Assembly (NCBI GenBank): GCA_037384225.1
Contig: JARROD010000456.1
Span: 1 to 5,247, forward strand
Length of the DNA: 5,247 nucleotides
Origin: JARROD01 sp037384225
GTDB lineage: Bacteria > Pseudomonadota > Gammaproteobacteria > Pseudomonadales > Cellvibrionaceae
Direction: 5' to 3'
A model generated the notes under the pieces. It was given only the letters and a program-made list of their open reading frames with translations, was not told the origin of the DNA and did no database searches. The translations under genes were made by a program, and so were the position numbers. Positions within the stretch are counted from its first letter, which is position 1. Every line of letters begins with the position of its first letter. Shown in pieces: positions 4,907 through 5,247 of this stretch.

Positions 4907-5247
4907 ATGAATTTAAATACAAAAGCTAAAAAATTGTTTTTTTGGGGCACACTGATCGCCCTATTTTTTGCGATCATTCCCAATATATTAATCAACATAA
5001 CGTATTTTATAATTAGCCGGGATTTTACAATCAATGCAAAGAAATCGGCCGATCATCTTTTAGGTGTGAATAAGTATTGCATTGTGGCCCCACAGAAAAA
5101 GTGGGAAGCCGCATATTTCGTCAAATCTTTCGAAAATATTGATTTAAAAGAAGTTATAAAACAGGCTGTATATTTCAGGCTATATATTCCCTTGCAGGAA
5201 GTTGGAAGCGGGCTTGCCAGCGGAAGAAAGCGGACTTACCACTTTGC
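4907..5247 (+). CDS. N-terminal part of an unidentified membrane-anchored protein (runs off the window)
   Basis: From ATG 4907 the frame is open for 113 codons to the window edge. It begins with a short basic segment (MNLNTKAKK), then one long hydrophobic stretch (about residues 10-36, containing IALFFAIIPNILINI). A polar region with conventional composition follows (for example KSADHLLGVNKYCIVAPQKK). This pattern predicts a single N-terminal anchor with positive-inside topology and an extracytoplasmic domain. GGTGA at 4899-4903 is a possible, closely spaced ribosome site; other nearby ATG/GTG codons are out of frame. Codon use is A/T-rich compared with folD and rsuA, suggesting horizontal acquisition. 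I do not recognise the family, and the C-terminal part is needed. Confidence 0.75.
   Translation, partial: MNLNTKAKKLFFWGTLIALFFAIIPNILINITYFIISRDFTINAKKSADHLLGVNKYCIVAPQKKWEAAYFVKSFENIDLKEVIKQAVYFRLYIPLQEVGSGLASGRKRTYHF

Overview
The window looks like a piece of a gammaproteobacterial chromosome. A housekeeping block (an RsmC/RlmG-type rRNA methyltransferase, rsuA and folD on the minus strand; tRNA-Pro, tRNA-Arg and tRNA-His on the plus strand) is interrupted by small non-coding repeats and followed by an A+T-rich accessory segment. The encoded CCA ends, the RsuA and FolD sequences, and the pairing of folD with a tRNA cluster (known from Pseudomonas and relatives) all point to Gammaproteobacteria. 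The genus cannot be named from the sequence alone.

Layout: 1-92 is the 3' end of an unidentified plus-strand gene with an acidic C-terminus. 93-408 has no convincing gene and contains a large imperfect inverted repeat (187-308) and a second hairpin (334-374). 409-614 is a complete MITE-like element with 24-bp perfect terminal inverted repeats and TA at its borders. 651-1811 (minus) is the rRNA guanine-N2 methyltransferase gene. An isolated 15-bp copy of the MITE end lies at 1856-1870, just upstream of it. 1885-2528 (minus) is rsuA, apparently broken by an out-of-frame deletion of about 46 nt. 2531-3376 (minus) is folD, 2 bp from rsuA and probably in one operon with it. 3377-3739 is the divergent control region between folD and the tRNAs, with several inverted repeats and a strong stable-RNA promoter (TTGACG-17-TATCAT, A+T-rich upstream element, GC-rich discriminator). 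tRNA-Pro(TGG), tRNA-Arg(TCT) and tRNA-His(GTG) follow at 3740-4061. A second MITE copy starts at 4246 but has lost its right end near 4390, where base composition drops sharply. Beyond that are a 79-residue predicted membrane protein (4424-4663), a possible minus-strand membrane-protein remnant (4625-4898), and a membrane-anchored protein that begins at 4907 and runs off the window.

How the genes fit together: FolD supplies one-carbon folates, while RsuA and the methyltransferase modify rRNA. With the adjacent tRNAs this is a translation-related neighbourhood. The least ordinary features are the TA-targeting MITE family present as whole, half and solo-end copies, the disrupted rsuA, the branched inverted repeat near the left edge, and the unidentified A+T-rich membrane-protein segment next to a truncated MITE downstream of the tRNA genes.
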